The notes under the pieces are model-generated. The model was not told the origin of the DNA. It made no database searches and saw nothing but the letters and a program-made list of their open reading frames with translations. Below are positions 40,763 through 50,032 of a stretch of 64,000 nt of DNA, in pieces. Origin of the DNA: Blautia schinkii DSM 10518 (GTDB lineage Bacteria; Bacillota; Clostridia; Lachnospirales; Lachnospiraceae). The first letter of the stretch is position 1; every line of letters starts with the position of its first letter. The stretch covers positions 1 through 64,000 of the forward strand of contig JNKJ01000027.1 in assembly GCA_000702025.1 (NCBI GenBank), in the 5' to 3' direction. The position numbers were made by a program, and so were the translations under genes.

Positions 40763-42994
40763 TCAACTGCGCAGGCTGTCTGCGGTGAGGGTTTTGGCGT
40801 TTTTTATCATGTCTGCGGGGGTGCCGGTGAAGACTACCTGGCCGCCGTTGTTTCCTCCGTCAGGGCCGATGTCGATGAGCCAGTCGGCTTGTTTCATTAC
40901 GTCGAGATTGTGTTCGATGACTACCAGGGTGTTGCCACGGGATATGATGAGGTCGAACAGTTTAAGCAGGTTTTCTATGTCGGACATGTGGAGTCCTGTG
41001 GTGGGCTCGTCCATTACGATGATGCTGCCCTTTTTTCCGAGGTTTTTGGCCAACTTGAGTCTTTGGCGTTCGCCGCCGGACAGGGTGCTGAGGGGCTGTC
41101 CGAGTGTGAGATAGCCAAGACCTACCTGTTCCATGAGTTTGAGGCGTTTTTTTATCTTGGCTTCCTCAAATATCTCTGTTGCCTGGGATGCGGTAAGGGA
41201 TAGTAGTTGTACGATGTTTTTTCCTTTGTAGGTGCAGGCCAGAGCTTCCTGGTTATAGCGTACGCCGCCACAGGCTTCGCACTCGGTCACGATCGGGTCC
41301 ATGAAGGCAAGCTCTGTTACAATGACGCCTTTGCCGCCGCAGACCGGGCATGCGCCTGTGGAATTGAAGCTGAACAGGCCGTCCGGCTGGCCGCTCTCGC
41401 GGGCGAGAAGTCTGCGGATTTCATCGAAGAAGCCCAGATATGAGGCCGGGGTGGAGCGGTTGGTGGCTGTGATGGGGCCTTGGTCTATCATCACGATATC
41501 TTCCTCGTACTGTTTGGCAAATACCTGGGAGATTAGGGTGCTCTTTCCTGAACCGGCTACTCCGGTTACCACTGTCATGATTCCAAGAGGGATGTCCACA
41601 TTTACATGCTTTAGGTTGTGAAGACAGGCATCACGGACGGGCAGGCTGCCGGTGGGGCGGCGTGTTTTCTCTTTGATGGGCAAAGATTGTTTCATGGCCC
41701 GGCCTGTCAGGGTATCGGCATTCAGTAGCTCGTCGTAGCTGCCTGCAAATACGATTTCTCCGCCTTTTTGGCCTGCCAGCGGTCCTACGTCAATCACATG
41801 GTCTGCTATAGAAATTACGTCCTTATCATGTTCCACCACAATGACTGTATTTCCTTTGTCACGGAGCTGTCTGAGCAGGTTGTTCATGCGGTAAACATCG
41901 CGGGGATGCATCCCGGTGCTGGGCTCGTCGAAAATATAGGTCATTCCGGTGAGACTGCTGCCCATGTACCGCACCAGCTTCAGCCGCTGTGCCTCGCCGC
42001 CGGAGAGAGACGGTGTATCCCGGTTCAGATGGAGATAGGGCAGACCGATTTCAATCATTCTGTCCAGGCCCTCTATGATTGTCTGCACCAGTACACCCAC
42101 AGTCTGATCTGTAATCTGTGTCAGTACCTGGCGAAGCTGTGTCAGCTCCATGCTGCACATGTCAGCAATGGAATATCCGCCCACCTTGCAGTTTAGGACC
42201 TCTTTATTCAGCCGTCTGCCATGGCAGTCAGGGCATTCCATCTCCGTTACCAGGCTCTGGGACTTCTCCTGTGTATGCCTGCTTTTATTGCTGATATCGC
42301 GGTTCAAAAATGTTTTTGTATACTTATGATATAATCCTGTCACCTTCGGATTCTCCGGTCCGCCCTTGCCGTCACGGGAACCATATAGAAGCAGGTTATA
42401 CTCCTCATTGGTATATTGCCTGATTGGCTTATCCAAATCAAACAGACCTGACTTGGCATACTGCTTCCAGTACCACGAACCCGGACGGAACAACGAATCC
42501 TTAACACAGCCTTCATTCCAGGATTTGTCCATATCCAGAACCGTGCCCAAATCCACCCTTGTCACTTTGCCAAGGCCGGAGCAGGTTTTGCACATACCGT
42601 TAGGGTCATTAAAAGAAAAAAATGACGCTGTGCCTGCATAGGGTTTTCCGATTCTGGAAAACAGCAGCCGCAAACTGGAGTACAGGCCGCTAATCGTGCC
42701 CACTGTGGAGCGGGCATTTCCGCCCAGCGAAGACTGGTCAACTACCACGGACGGCGTTAAATTTTCGATGCGTTCCACTGCGGGTTTCGGGTATTTCGGC
42801 ATTCTGGAACGCACAAATGCGGGGTAAGTGGCATTCATCTGCCTCTGCGACTCCGCGGCGATTGTATCAAACACAATGCTGGATTTGCCGGAGCCGGAGA
42901 CGCCGGTAAACACTGTGATTTTTTCTTTTGGGATTGTGAATGTTACATGCTTTAAATTATTCTGAGTAAGGCCGTATACAATCATATCTGCCAT
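40763..42994 (-). CDS. Short UvrA-like ABC ATPase (drug-resistance/UvrA2 type)
   Basis: A 743-residue UvrA paralogue with two ABC ATPase halves. Walker A GVSGSGKSS near 31-39 and GVAGSGKST in the second half, signatures LSGGEAQRLKL and LSGGERQRLKL, and Walker B motifs IFDEPSTGMH and VMDEPTTGLH are intact. Zinc modules CKTCSG, CPDCHG, CPVCGG and CEACGG are present. True UvrA has about 940 residues; the shorter form lacks most of the UvrB-binding domain and matches the class linked to drug self-resistance (DrrC-like) or accessory repair. The standard UvrA is expected elsewhere. The gene stands alone behind a hairpin. Confidence 0.9.
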   Translation of the reverse strand: MADMIVYGLTQNNLKHVTFTIPKEKITVFTGVSGSGKSSIVFDTIAAESQRQMNATYPAFVRSRMPKYPKPAVERIENLTPSVVVDQSSLGGNARSTVGTISGLYSSLRLLFSRIGKPYAGTASFFSFNDPNGMCKTCSGLGKVTRVDLGTVLDMDKSWNEGCVKDSLFRPGSWYWKQYAKSGLFDLDKPIRQYTNEEYNLLLYGSRDGKGGPENPKVTGLYHKYTKTFLNRDISNKSRHTQEKSQSLVTEMECPDCHGRRLNKEVLNCKVGGYSIADMCSMELTQLRQVLTQITDQTVGVLVQTIIEGLDRMIEIGLPYLHLNRDTPSLSGGEAQRLKLVRYMGSSLTGMTYIFDEPSTGMHPRDVYRMNNLLRQLRDKGNTVIVVEHDKDVISIADHVIDVGPLAGQKGGEIVFAGSYDELLNADTLTGRAMKQSLPIKEKTRRPTGSLPVRDACLHNLKHVNVDIPLGIMTVVTGVAGSGKSTLISQVFAKQYEEDIVMIDQGPITATNRSTPASYLGFFDEIRRLLARESGQPDGLFSFNSTGACPVCGGKGVIVTELAFMDPIVTECEACGGVRYNQEALACTYKGKNIVQLLSLTASQATEIFEEAKIKKRLKLMEQVGLGYLTLGQPLSTLSGGERQRLKLAKNLGKKGSIIVMDEPTTGLHMSDIENLLKLFDLIISRGNTLVVIEHNLDVMKQADWLIDIGPDGGNNGGQVVFTGTPADMIKNAKTLTADSLRS

Positions 42995-43054
42995 TTGTTT
43001 TTTTCTCCCTTGCTGTGCGAGTGTTGTTTACATAATGTGAAAGCAAAAAGAAGC

Positions 43055-43132
43055 GCCGGGGCAGAAGCTGTCCTTATCAGGCAGGCGCCCGTTTCCACGA
43101 GCCACCATGACAAGTACAGTTTCTGCCCCGGC
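43055..43132 (-). terminator. Large hairpin in the 316-bp gap before the UvrA-like gene
   Basis: GCCGGGGCAGAAGCTGT at 43055-43071 pairs with 43116-43132 with a single mismatch, and the loop of about 44 bases can fold further. On the minus strand the stem is followed by GCTTCTTTTTGC. It most simply ends the seven-gene operon to the right; being 61 bases upstream of the UvrA-like start it could also be an attenuator. No gene is seen in 42995-43310. Confidence 0.7.
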
Positions 43133-43310
43133 ACCCTCTTACCCTTACACTCAAGTATACCAAAGGTTCATGATAAAAACATGATATTTTTTGCGTTGTT
43201 TTGTCTGCTGCATGTTTCACAGCATTCCGTAACTGTGTGATATTGAGATAACTGTGTGATATTGGGAGAATGAGCGCATGAATCACGAAGGCTTATTACC
43301 TCCCCCATGC

Positions 43311-43970
43311 CTATGCTCTCATCCTCTTCTTAATACTCTCAAAATACGCAAACGTTCCCTCCGCCAGCACGGGATCGATTACAGGGATTCCCACGGCCTC
43401 CTCAAGCTCTGCGGCAATTCCAATGGTTGCAAGGCCCGTACACGCCAGCGCAAGTACTTGTGCGCCCTGTTCCTTCAATCTCCTGCCTTCCTCAATCATT
43501 GCTGAGCGGCCCTGGGGAGTCATTAAATCCAGCGTACTGTTTACGCAGTCCGGTTTTCCCAAAATCATCTTGTCGGGAATCATACTTCTGTATGCTTTCG
43601 GAGCGTAATCCGTGATTCCCAGAACTCCAATCTTCTCGCCGTATTTAAGAGCCAGAGCAACAGTAGTCTCGCCGCCTCCTGTAACCGGTATTCCGGGAAG
43701 TTCCTGACGGATTTCCTCCACGCCCGGATCATCGGCACAGCTTACGATCAGCATATCTACATCGCGAAAGCTTTTGGCCGTCTCCACAATCTTGGGTATG
43801 GCAATCTCCGCCAGCTCGGGACTGTGAATTCCCTCATACTGATCAGGAATACATTTCGTCTCCACTTCCATATCGGGAAAATATTTCATAATCAGCCGCC
43901 CGTGAGACTGAAGCACCTCTTCATCCTCTGTGGTCAGCACACGAATCAGACCTATCCTGAATTTCTCCAT
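43311..43970 (-). CDS. Asp/Glu/hydantoin racemase-family protein
   Basis: A 219-residue cofactor-independent racemase-fold protein. Two catalytic cysteines are visible in VSCADDPG and LACTGLAT, and TGGGETTVALAL resembles the hydantoin racemase group. The ATG at 43970 with AGGGAG upstream is preferred over 44003. Family members racemise aspartate, glutamate, hydantoins or act as maleate isomerases. It is the last gene of the PucR-OPT-DUF917-DUF1177 operon, 150 bases after the aminopeptidase gene across an AT-rich, low-complexity spacer, and is followed by the large hairpin. A stereochemical step in breakdown of the imported compound is likely. Confidence 0.85.
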   Translation of the reverse strand: MEKFRIGLIRVLTTEDEEVLQSHGRLIMKYFPDMEVETKCIPDQYEGIHSPELAEIAIPKIVETAKSFRDVDMLIVSCADDPGVEEIRQELPGIPVTGGGETTVALALKYGEKIGVLGITDYAPKAYRSMIPDKMILGKPDCVNSTLDLMTPQGRSAMIEEGRRLKEQGAQVLALACTGLATIGIAAELEEAVGIPVIDPVLAEGTFAYFESIKKRMRA

Positions 43971-44120
43971 TTCAATTTCTCCCTGTCTTAACTCTATTCT
44001 CAACTATGTCTTAACTTAGTCCTACCCTTATCTATAACTAATTCCAAAAATAATTATAATCTGTTTCAGACTAGTCTCCACTCTGTCCCAAACATGCCCT
44101 TAACCTATCTAAAACATGTA

Positions 44121-45065
44121 TCAGACCACAAATACCCCTTTATCAATCACCAGCAAATCATCCAGATAAAGTGTGGGCTTCAGTATAATCCCGTCCATAT
44201 GGCACTCTGCCTTATTCGTTCCTCCGAAAGAGGTATTCGTGCCAAACGCAATATGCACGGTTCCGTATACCTTCTCATCCTCCAGAATAATTCCGCTGAG
44301 GTTTGCCGCTTCATTCGTTCCGATTCCCAGCTCGCACAAAGTCCCGTTCTCCCGATTTTTGAGAAGCACATCGAGGTTTTCGCTCTTTTCTCCGGTAACA
44401 CTGCACAGCCTCCCGCCGGAAATTTTCATTTCCAAAGGAGAAGAAAGTTTACCGATGCCCACCATAGACCCGTCAATCACCGTCTCACCCTCTGAGCCGT
44501 CCTCCAGGGGCGCGATATATGCTTCTCCGGAGGGCAGATTGCCGCATTTCCCCGGTTCTCTGTAAACGCCGGGGCTTGGAACACCGTTTCTTCCTTCGAT
44601 ATTGATAATCAGCACTTTGCCATCCTTCTCGATTCTGGCAGTACTCGCATCACTCAGCAGCTTTGTAATACGGTCCGTAAGCTTTTCCACCTCATCATAG
44701 TCTGCGGTCATTGCACCATTCGTAAACATATCCGCCGTGATTCCCGGCATGGTCGCCACCCTTGTCCCTGCTGCCGCAGCCTGTATCCTGGCGTTGGTGT
44801 GGGTAAGCGATTTGGCTGTGGGCGCCACCACAATATCTACCGCCTTCATAGCCTCTGCCACTGCTTTGGGCGGCTCCTCGCCGTTAAGCTCCCGCTCCTT
44901 CATCACCATAAGCATTGCCTCAAGGCCCAGCGCCTTACCGGCCTGGTAAAGCGCCTCCCCAATCTCCGTCCTTGTGTCGTCCGTAATCACCAGCAGTGAT
45001 TCCCCCGCCTTGGCATCCAGACATGAAAGCAGAATACCCTTTGCTGTTTCAACTAAACGGCCCAT
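44121..45065 (-). CDS. M29/NicX-like aminopeptidase-family metalloenzyme
   Basis: A 314-residue protein. The C-terminal half has the metal-site pattern of M29 aminopeptidases and the related dihydroxypyridine dioxygenase NicX: ELGIGTNEAANL, GTVHIAFGTN, FGGTNKAECHMDGII and LKPTLYLDD, with conserved Glu, His and Asp. The N-terminal half (AGESLLVITDDTRTEIGEAL) is the family's alpha/beta domain. The ATG at 45065 has GGAGGAG four bases upstream; the frame runs to 45152, but that start (MPIEK) lies in a tandem repeat and was rejected. Either peptide-bond cleavage or ring opening is possible. It is sixth in the seven-gene operon. Confidence 0.8.
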   Translation of the reverse strand: MGRLVETAKGILLSCLDAKAGESLLVITDDTRTEIGEALYQAGKALGLEAMLMVMKERELNGEEPPKAVAEAMKAVDIVVAPTAKSLTHTNARIQAAAAGTRVATMPGITADMFTNGAMTADYDEVEKLTDRITKLLSDASTARIEKDGKVLIINIEGRNGVPSPGVYREPGKCGNLPSGEAYIAPLEDGSEGETVIDGSMVGIGKLSSPLEMKISGGRLCSVTGEKSENLDVLLKNRENGTLCELGIGTNEAANLSGIILEDEKVYGTVHIAFGTNTSFGGTNKAECHMDGIILKPTLYLDDLLVIDKGVFVV

Positions 45066-45144
45066 TGTCTCCTCCATTCCGCCGCATTCTCCGCGGCCTG
45101 CCAAAATTTGTCTCGTATAAAAGTCCTCATTGCCATGCTTTTCT

Positions 45145-45237
45145 ATCGGCATGCGTTTACATCGGCATGCTTTACATTGACATACTTTACATTGGCACGC
45201 TCTACATTGGCATTCTTTATATCGGCATGCTTTTTAC
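45145..45237. repeat. 15-bp tandem repeat, six copies, overlapping the AroM stop
   Basis: Units ATCGGCATGCTTTAC-like begin at 45145, 45161, 45176, 45191, 45206 and 45221 (first and last lengthened by one and two bases). The rightmost units encode the final VKSMPI and stop of the AroM-like protein, and the leftmost provide the rejected MPI start of the aminopeptidase frame. Confidence 0.92.
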
Positions 45238-45915
45238 ATCCGTAAGCTCAGAAACCACACGCGCCAGCAAAGTCCTTGGAAGCACTACAAGCTTGCCTGT
45301 TTTCCGGGCAAACATTTCCTTCATTTCCTGGGTATAGCCGATGCAGTCAAGCACGATCAAGTCTCCGTCCATATCCTTCACCTGCTCCGCCGCCTTCTCC
45401 AAGTCCTCAAACGGGCCATAGGGTGACGCGGCTACAGATGTGACCTCACGTACATAATTCCTCCACTTTGCCTCTGTCTGCGCAAGCTGCAGGGGCGACG
45501 GTGTCATGCAGATAATACTGGATTTCTTTGTCATCAGCGGTACTACACGGTTTAGAATCTCACAGGGATAAATAAGCGGTACCTTTTTGGAAGCGAGTGT
45601 TTCCGGAAAGGAGCCTGTGCAGAAAAACATAATCAACCTGCAGCCTTCCTCCTCCATCTGTGTGATCGCCTCCTGAAGTCTGGGCAGGATATGCCTCTCC
45701 GCAAAAGTGACCGATGTACCGTCCGTAAGTCTGGATACCAGCACATAATCCCCTTCCGCCGGAGCAAAGGATGCAATCTCTTCCTTTGTCAGGCCGTCCA
45801 GTCCGCCTACCTGTATTAATTCCACCTGTCCGCCAAAAATATCCATAATATCGGCCGTAACGTCCACTCTGGGCGCCTGTCCGATGGTAATTGCACCAAT
45901 TTTCACGAAAATCAC
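45217..45915 (-). CDS. AroM-family protein
   Basis: A 232-residue AroM-like protein. The N-terminus KIGAITIGQAPRVDVTADI is the family hallmark, with FFCTGSFP and VLDCIGYTQEMKE carrying conserved cysteines reminiscent of the Asp/Glu racemase fold. E. coli AroM has no established function. The last six residues (VKSMPI) are encoded by a tandem repeat and are probably an accretion. It begins three bases after the DUF1177 gene, so the two are tightly coupled. Confidence 0.88.
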   Translation of the reverse strand: MIFVKIGAITIGQAPRVDVTADIMDIFGGQVELIQVGGLDGLTKEEIASFAPAEGDYVLVSRLTDGTSVTFAERHILPRLQEAITQMEEEGCRLIMFFCTGSFPETLASKKVPLIYPCEILNRVVPLMTKKSSIICMTPSPLQLAQTEAKWRNYVREVTSVAASPYGPFEDLEKAAEQVKDMDGDLIVLDCIGYTQEMKEMFARKTGKLVVLPRTLLARVVSELTDVKSMPI

Positions 45916-45918
45916 CTC

Positions 45919-46857
45919 TTATTCTTTTCCCAATGTCTGAAGCTGCTTCATATCTCCGTACAGTTCAACCAACCGGGCATACTCGTCCTCATCGTAAAAA
46001 CTGCATTTTCCTCGTCCAAAGGCCTTGGCTACTTCGAGCATAAATCTGGCTGCTTCCTCCACATCTGCGGCGTGGGTAGCACCTGTGGCACATCCCGGAA
46101 CCATTGTTTCAGCAGTGATCGCAACACCCACAACCGGAGCATTTGTAGCTGTACACGGTTGAAGCACACTGTTCAGGTGATGCACGTCATTTCCATAAGG
46201 CGTGATATCCTGGGTTGCCAGCGGAAATACATACGGAAGTCTGCCTGTGGTAATCTGCATCAGATCAAGCAAATCCTCGGATGTACGCAGAATATACCCC
46301 TCTTTCACTGTCGGAGAAATGGCAAAACCTCTTGTATTGATCACTCGGTTTCCCTTAGTCGTATCTACAGAAAGAATAGCGTCCAGCTCATCACTCACTT
46401 CCTCTTTATTCACCTGTGACATCTCCACAGGCGAGCCCATGAAGGGTACCGGGTCATGAGGAGCAGTGGGCGCGTCCGGGCAGATATGCGTCGAAATAAA
46501 CACATCTCCGTCAAGCACGTCACCTTTTTTCTGCATGTCTAAAAGCTTAGCCGCCAGCGCAACCGCTGCCAAAGCACCGTCGCCGTCGGACACAAAACCG
46601 ATACGCTCCGGGCGGGCGCCGATTCCCCCAAGTCTGCCCAAAAGGCCGATGGTCGGAGCGCTGCCTCCCTTGCTCTTACCATTGGAACCCGGAATGCGCA
46701 CGCGTACCATATCCGTGGTCCCCTTAGGCCCTACAATCGGATAAACCTCGATATCCGCATCCGCCTTAACGCCACGGAGATATTCCTCCACCTTTTTCCC
46801 ATTTACAAAGCTGTCATCCAGCACATCATACGCTTCAATAATCTGTTTCATTAACAT
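45919..46857 (-). CDS. DUF1177 family protein
   Basis: A 312-residue protein of the DUF1177 type. LLGRLGGIGARPERIGFVSDGDG, THICPDAPTAPHDPVPFMGSP and DITPYGNDVHHLNS are very conserved-looking and rich in His and Asp, as in a metal-dependent hydrolase, but no activity is established for this family. AGGAGG precedes the ATG by about ten bases. It lies 58 bases after the DUF917 gene and three before aroM, with which it is probably translated. Its place in a transport/degradation operon suggests an amidohydrolase or peptidase-like step, which is inference. Confidence 0.85.
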   Translation of the reverse strand: MLMKQIIEAYDVLDDSFVNGKKVEEYLRGVKADADIEVYPIVGPKGTTDMVRVRIPGSNGKSKGGSAPTIGLLGRLGGIGARPERIGFVSDGDGALAAVALAAKLLDMQKKGDVLDGDVFISTHICPDAPTAPHDPVPFMGSPVEMSQVNKEEVSDELDAILSVDTTKGNRVINTRGFAISPTVKEGYILRTSEDLLDLMQITTGRLPYVFPLATQDITPYGNDVHHLNSVLQPCTATNAPVVGVAITAETMVPGCATGATHAADVEEAARFMLEVAKAFGRGKCSFYDEDEYARLVELYGDMKQLQTLGKE

Positions 46858-46915
46858 ATGCTCTCGTCCTCCTGTTGTTATATTTCAAATGCTCACTATT
46901 AATCAAACTGGAAGT

Positions 46916-47992
46916 TTATAAGTATTCAACAAGCTTCTTACCAATCACTTCCTCCGTAGCCTGCAAAAGCTCCGGAGCGTACATAGTTGGCGAAAGCTTC
47001 AGATTCTTTTTATCCGCCGCAATCACATAAACCTCCAGCCTTTCTTCCATCATTGCCGTAGTCACCGGCTCCCCGGTAAGCGCATTGATCGTCATGATGA
47101 GGTCCGGGAAAGTCGCCAGACGTTCTCCGTCCTTCTCTGCTGTGGCATATTCATTCCAGAAGGTCAGCTCGCATCCGTCCACAGACGCATATCCCACATC
47201 AAATCCGCCTGTAGTCTCGATGGAAAACTTCTCCACCCTGCCTTTTGCCAGCACTCTTCCGCCTAAGAACCCACATACACGGTTCACTGCCTCTTCCACA
47301 GAAATCTCAAGTCCACAGCGGAAAGCCCTGCCTGTTTCTATCGCCATGCTCACGCCGCCCAGAGCGCAGTTTTCCCTGGCATACGCTGCGGTCACCGGGT
47401 TTCTGGCAACAGCCACCAGGCCGCCTGCTTCAATAGATGCCATACGCACCAGCTTGGAGGTGTGCTCAATACTTCCCTCAAAAAAACACTCCACATGGTC
47501 GCCTGTTTCAGGATTTCCGCCCACACATGCCTGTACGGTCTTATAATCCTTCACCCGGTGCAGATTCATGCTTCCCATCACTCCTGTGGGATGGGCGCGT
47601 CCGTTGCATGGGGCGTCAACCACCGGGAGTCCGAGGATTGCAGCCTGCAGCCAGCCGTTTACCGTCGCTTCGCCGCCCTGCTCATTCGTGATGATTCCAC
47701 CGATACGGAAATCACAGTTATCTTTTAGGATTTCCACGGTTCGCGCCAGGTCTTTTCCTGTCATAAACTGCTTTTCCGCCTTAGGCGCTCCCACCAGGGA
47801 GGCAGTGAGCAGAATATCGTCATCTGCCACAGCCTCAATGGGAACAAGGCGTAAATCTGTATACTGCACGGCGATTTCCGCATATTTCCGGCCCTTTTTC
47901 GCATCGCCGCCTCCGCCCCCACCGAGAATGGTACCTCCGGTGAGCGCGTCGTCAAGAATCTCCTTTGTCAGACGAATTCCCTTTTTATCCAT
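46916..47992 (-). CDS. DUF917 (S-methylthiohydantoin desulfurase-like) protein
   Basis: A 358-residue DUF917 protein. The start LTKEILDDALTGGTILGGGGGGD, the central VDAPCNGRAHPTGVMGSMNL and FDVGYASVDGCELTFWNEY match this family, which sits within the hydantoinase-associated group and includes a desulfhydrase of thiohydantoin intermediates in ergothioneine breakdown. The short gap to the OPT transporter gene (46 bases) and the racemase downstream fit a hydantoin- or lactam-like substrate. The actual reaction here is not known. Confidence 0.88.
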   Translation of the reverse strand: MDKKGIRLTKEILDDALTGGTILGGGGGGDAKKGRKYAEIAVQYTDLRLVPIEAVADDDILLTASLVGAPKAEKQFMTGKDLARTVEILKDNCDFRIGGIITNEQGGEATVNGWLQAAILGLPVVDAPCNGRAHPTGVMGSMNLHRVKDYKTVQACVGGNPETGDHVECFFEGSIEHTSKLVRMASIEAGGLVAVARNPVTAAYARENCALGGVSMAIETGRAFRCGLEISVEEAVNRVCGFLGGRVLAKGRVEKFSIETTGGFDVGYASVDGCELTFWNEYATAEKDGERLATFPDLIMTINALTGEPVTTAMMEERLEVYVIAADKKNLKLSPTMYAPELLQATEEVIGKKLVEYL

Positions 47993-48038
47993 ATCACACC
48001 TGCTTTCTTAACCTCAAATATTTTATAAAAATCATGTG

Positions 48039-49730
48039 CTATTTCTTCTTTCCTATCGCCAAAGTGGCTGTAAAGAAGCTGTAGAGCGCAGCGCCTGCCA
48101 GTGCTCCGGCACCGAGAATATTGAGGATTTCTTTGTTCTCGCGGTTCCTTTTCACTAATACATAGCGCAGCAACAGGGCGAGGATAACCGTCACACCATT
48201 GATGGTAGTACCCACCAAAAGACCTGTAGCAAAAAGAATACCTACCTGTCTGGAACCGCCGATGAGCTGGATCACAGCACCCGGAATCGCCCAGATGAGA
48301 AGCCATTTCGCCACGTCTCCGCCTGCACCCGCTTCAATAGTTGTTGCAAATGTAGCATCCACAGGAGCAAAAAGTCCCTGTCCAAAATATTTATTCGCGA
48401 GAATCGCAACCATCACTGCGGCCACGGTAAACGCGAGAATCTCAGAAAAATACTGCTGCTTTCTTCCCTCTTTTTCAAGCTCAGGGTCTGCACCGTTTCC
48501 GCGAAGGATATATCCGCATTTCAGGTCATAGGCCATATCAGAGAAAGCCGGGCCTGTCGCTGCAGTATAGGCAACCAGAATTGCAAGAGGCATTGGCGGG
48601 AATCCGATGAGCATACCTACCAGCAGGAAAATAAGCGCGGTAGCAAAGCCCGGAAACCAGCCGGAATACATCGCGGAAATACCCACGATCAGCTCGGATG
48701 CAATAGCTGCAAAAGCAGCATAAATCACCCAGACGATCAGTCTCGGAACAGACATATCTGAATAAATACCTGTCGCTACTGCCAGGATGATCGCCATACC
48801 GAAGTATGCCACATATCCCCAGCCAAGAGCTTTCTTCATATTCGCCATACTCTGAGTGAATTTTCCGGCAGCGCTCTTGTCGCTTCCGGATTTGGAAAAC
48901 AGCATTTTACATACCTGGAGAAGAGCAATCATTCCCGCACCGATCATAATTCCGTGAGGCATGTATTTAAACATCGGCTGGGATGCAAGCTCGGCTCCCT
49001 CACCAAAAAGATTTGTGATAATTCCAAAGCTGTGACCGAATACATTGAGGATAAATCCGTTATCCTTAATCACACCAATTACAACACTGCCCACGCCCAA
49101 AGCTGCCATTGCCGCAAAATCACCGAACCATGACACACCAAGCAAATCTGTGGGGATACCAATGATCTTACCACCAACACCAATCACCGCGCCGACGATC
49201 AGAAGCATGGCCTTACGTCCTTTTTCTACAACCGCCAGAATCGCCTGTGCGGAAGCCACACCCGGAGGCCATGCGCCTGCTGCGGGAAACATTTCTGTAT
49301 CAAAGGTTTTGTAAAGGATGGTCGCGTCAATGATGGTGGCAATATAAACTCCTACCAGCATGGGTACCATCAGGTCCGGTCTGCCCATAATGACCGGAAT
49401 ACCGATTGGCAGCAACAGACTGTTCGCTGCCGAAAAAGTCGCGCCTGATATGGATGTCTGTATCAGGTTCTGACTATGAATACTCTTATACTTTTGAAGA
49501 AACTTAATCGGGATGCGGGATAAAATGATGGCAAATAATGCACCCACAATGGATGTGTTAGGCGCAACACCGGTGCGTACGATCAGCTCCAGGCCGATGA
49601 TTGCTCCGATAACACTCATCGCAATATTGAGTATCAGCACGTTTGGCGAAAATGCCTTGGGATGCTCTGCAGCCGTAATCTTAATCTGTTCAAGCTGCAG
49701 GTTTTCTTTGTTACGTTCTTCGTTTGTCAT
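48039..49730 (-). CDS. OPT/YSL-family oligopeptide transporter
   Basis: A 563-residue integral membrane protein with about 13-15 hydrophobic helices. SGATFSAANSLLLPIGIPVIMG and AAGAWPPGVASAQAILA resemble OPT-family motifs (the WPPGVASAQ segment corresponds to the family's fused proline motif). Members take up oligopeptides, peptide-like conjugates or metal chelates by proton symport. The ATG at 49730 with GGAGG nine bases upstream was chosen over 49787. It follows the PucR gene by 286 bases and starts the enzyme part of the operon, so it should import the compound that DUF917, DUF1177 and the others process. Confidence 0.85.
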   Translation of the reverse strand: MTNEERNKENLQLEQIKITAAEHPKAFSPNVLILNIAMSVIGAIIGLELIVRTGVAPNTSIVGALFAIILSRIPIKFLQKYKSIHSQNLIQTSISGATFSAANSLLLPIGIPVIMGRPDLMVPMLVGVYIATIIDATILYKTFDTEMFPAAGAWPPGVASAQAILAVVEKGRKAMLLIVGAVIGVGGKIIGIPTDLLGVSWFGDFAAMAALGVGSVVIGVIKDNGFILNVFGHSFGIITNLFGEGAELASQPMFKYMPHGIMIGAGMIALLQVCKMLFSKSGSDKSAAGKFTQSMANMKKALGWGYVAYFGMAIILAVATGIYSDMSVPRLIVWVIYAAFAAIASELIVGISAMYSGWFPGFATALIFLLVGMLIGFPPMPLAILVAYTAATGPAFSDMAYDLKCGYILRGNGADPELEKEGRKQQYFSEILAFTVAAVMVAILANKYFGQGLFAPVDATFATTIEAGAGGDVAKWLLIWAIPGAVIQLIGGSRQVGILFATGLLVGTTINGVTVILALLLRYVLVKRNRENKEILNILGAGALAGAALYSFFTATLAIGKKK

Positions 49731-49964
49731 ACTCTTTCCTCCTTTGTCATGGTATAAAAACAGCCGGTGTGAGTTCACTGCCCACATCGGCCTTTACACA
49801 TTTGCATTATATCACTTTAATCTGTTGAATTTATGCAATACTACGACGAAATCTTATCCAGGTGTTTGTGCTTCGTGCACAATGACAATACTGTTTCCAG
49901 TCAAAAGCCACTTGTTTTTGTATGGTGGACATTATGCCGTCTATTCTCTTATGTGTTTTATTTC

Positions 49965-50032
49965 TTTACTTAGTTTCTTCTTTTACTTAACTTCTTCCTT
50001 TACTTAGCTTCTTCTTTTACTTAACTTCTTCC
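49965..50032. repeat. 17-bp tandem repeat, four copies, overlapping the PucR stop
   Basis: TTTACTTARYTTCTTCY units start at 49965, 49982, 49999 and 50016 with exact 17-base spacing and two or three variable positions. The last unit encodes the C-terminal EEVK and stop of the PucR protein on the minus strand. The gap 49731-50016 has no gene or clear terminator besides this. Confidence 0.95.

Noticed and set aside
43055..43132. T-box or other amino-acid leader
   Set aside because: No T-box sequence (TGGNACC-type) or specifier stem is visible; the hairpin is adequately explained as a terminator or simple attenuator.
45066..45152. Longer N-terminus of the aminopeptidase beginning MPIEK
   Set aside because: That start comes from the 15-bp tandem repeat; the ATG at 45065 has a proper ribosome site and the family N-terminus.
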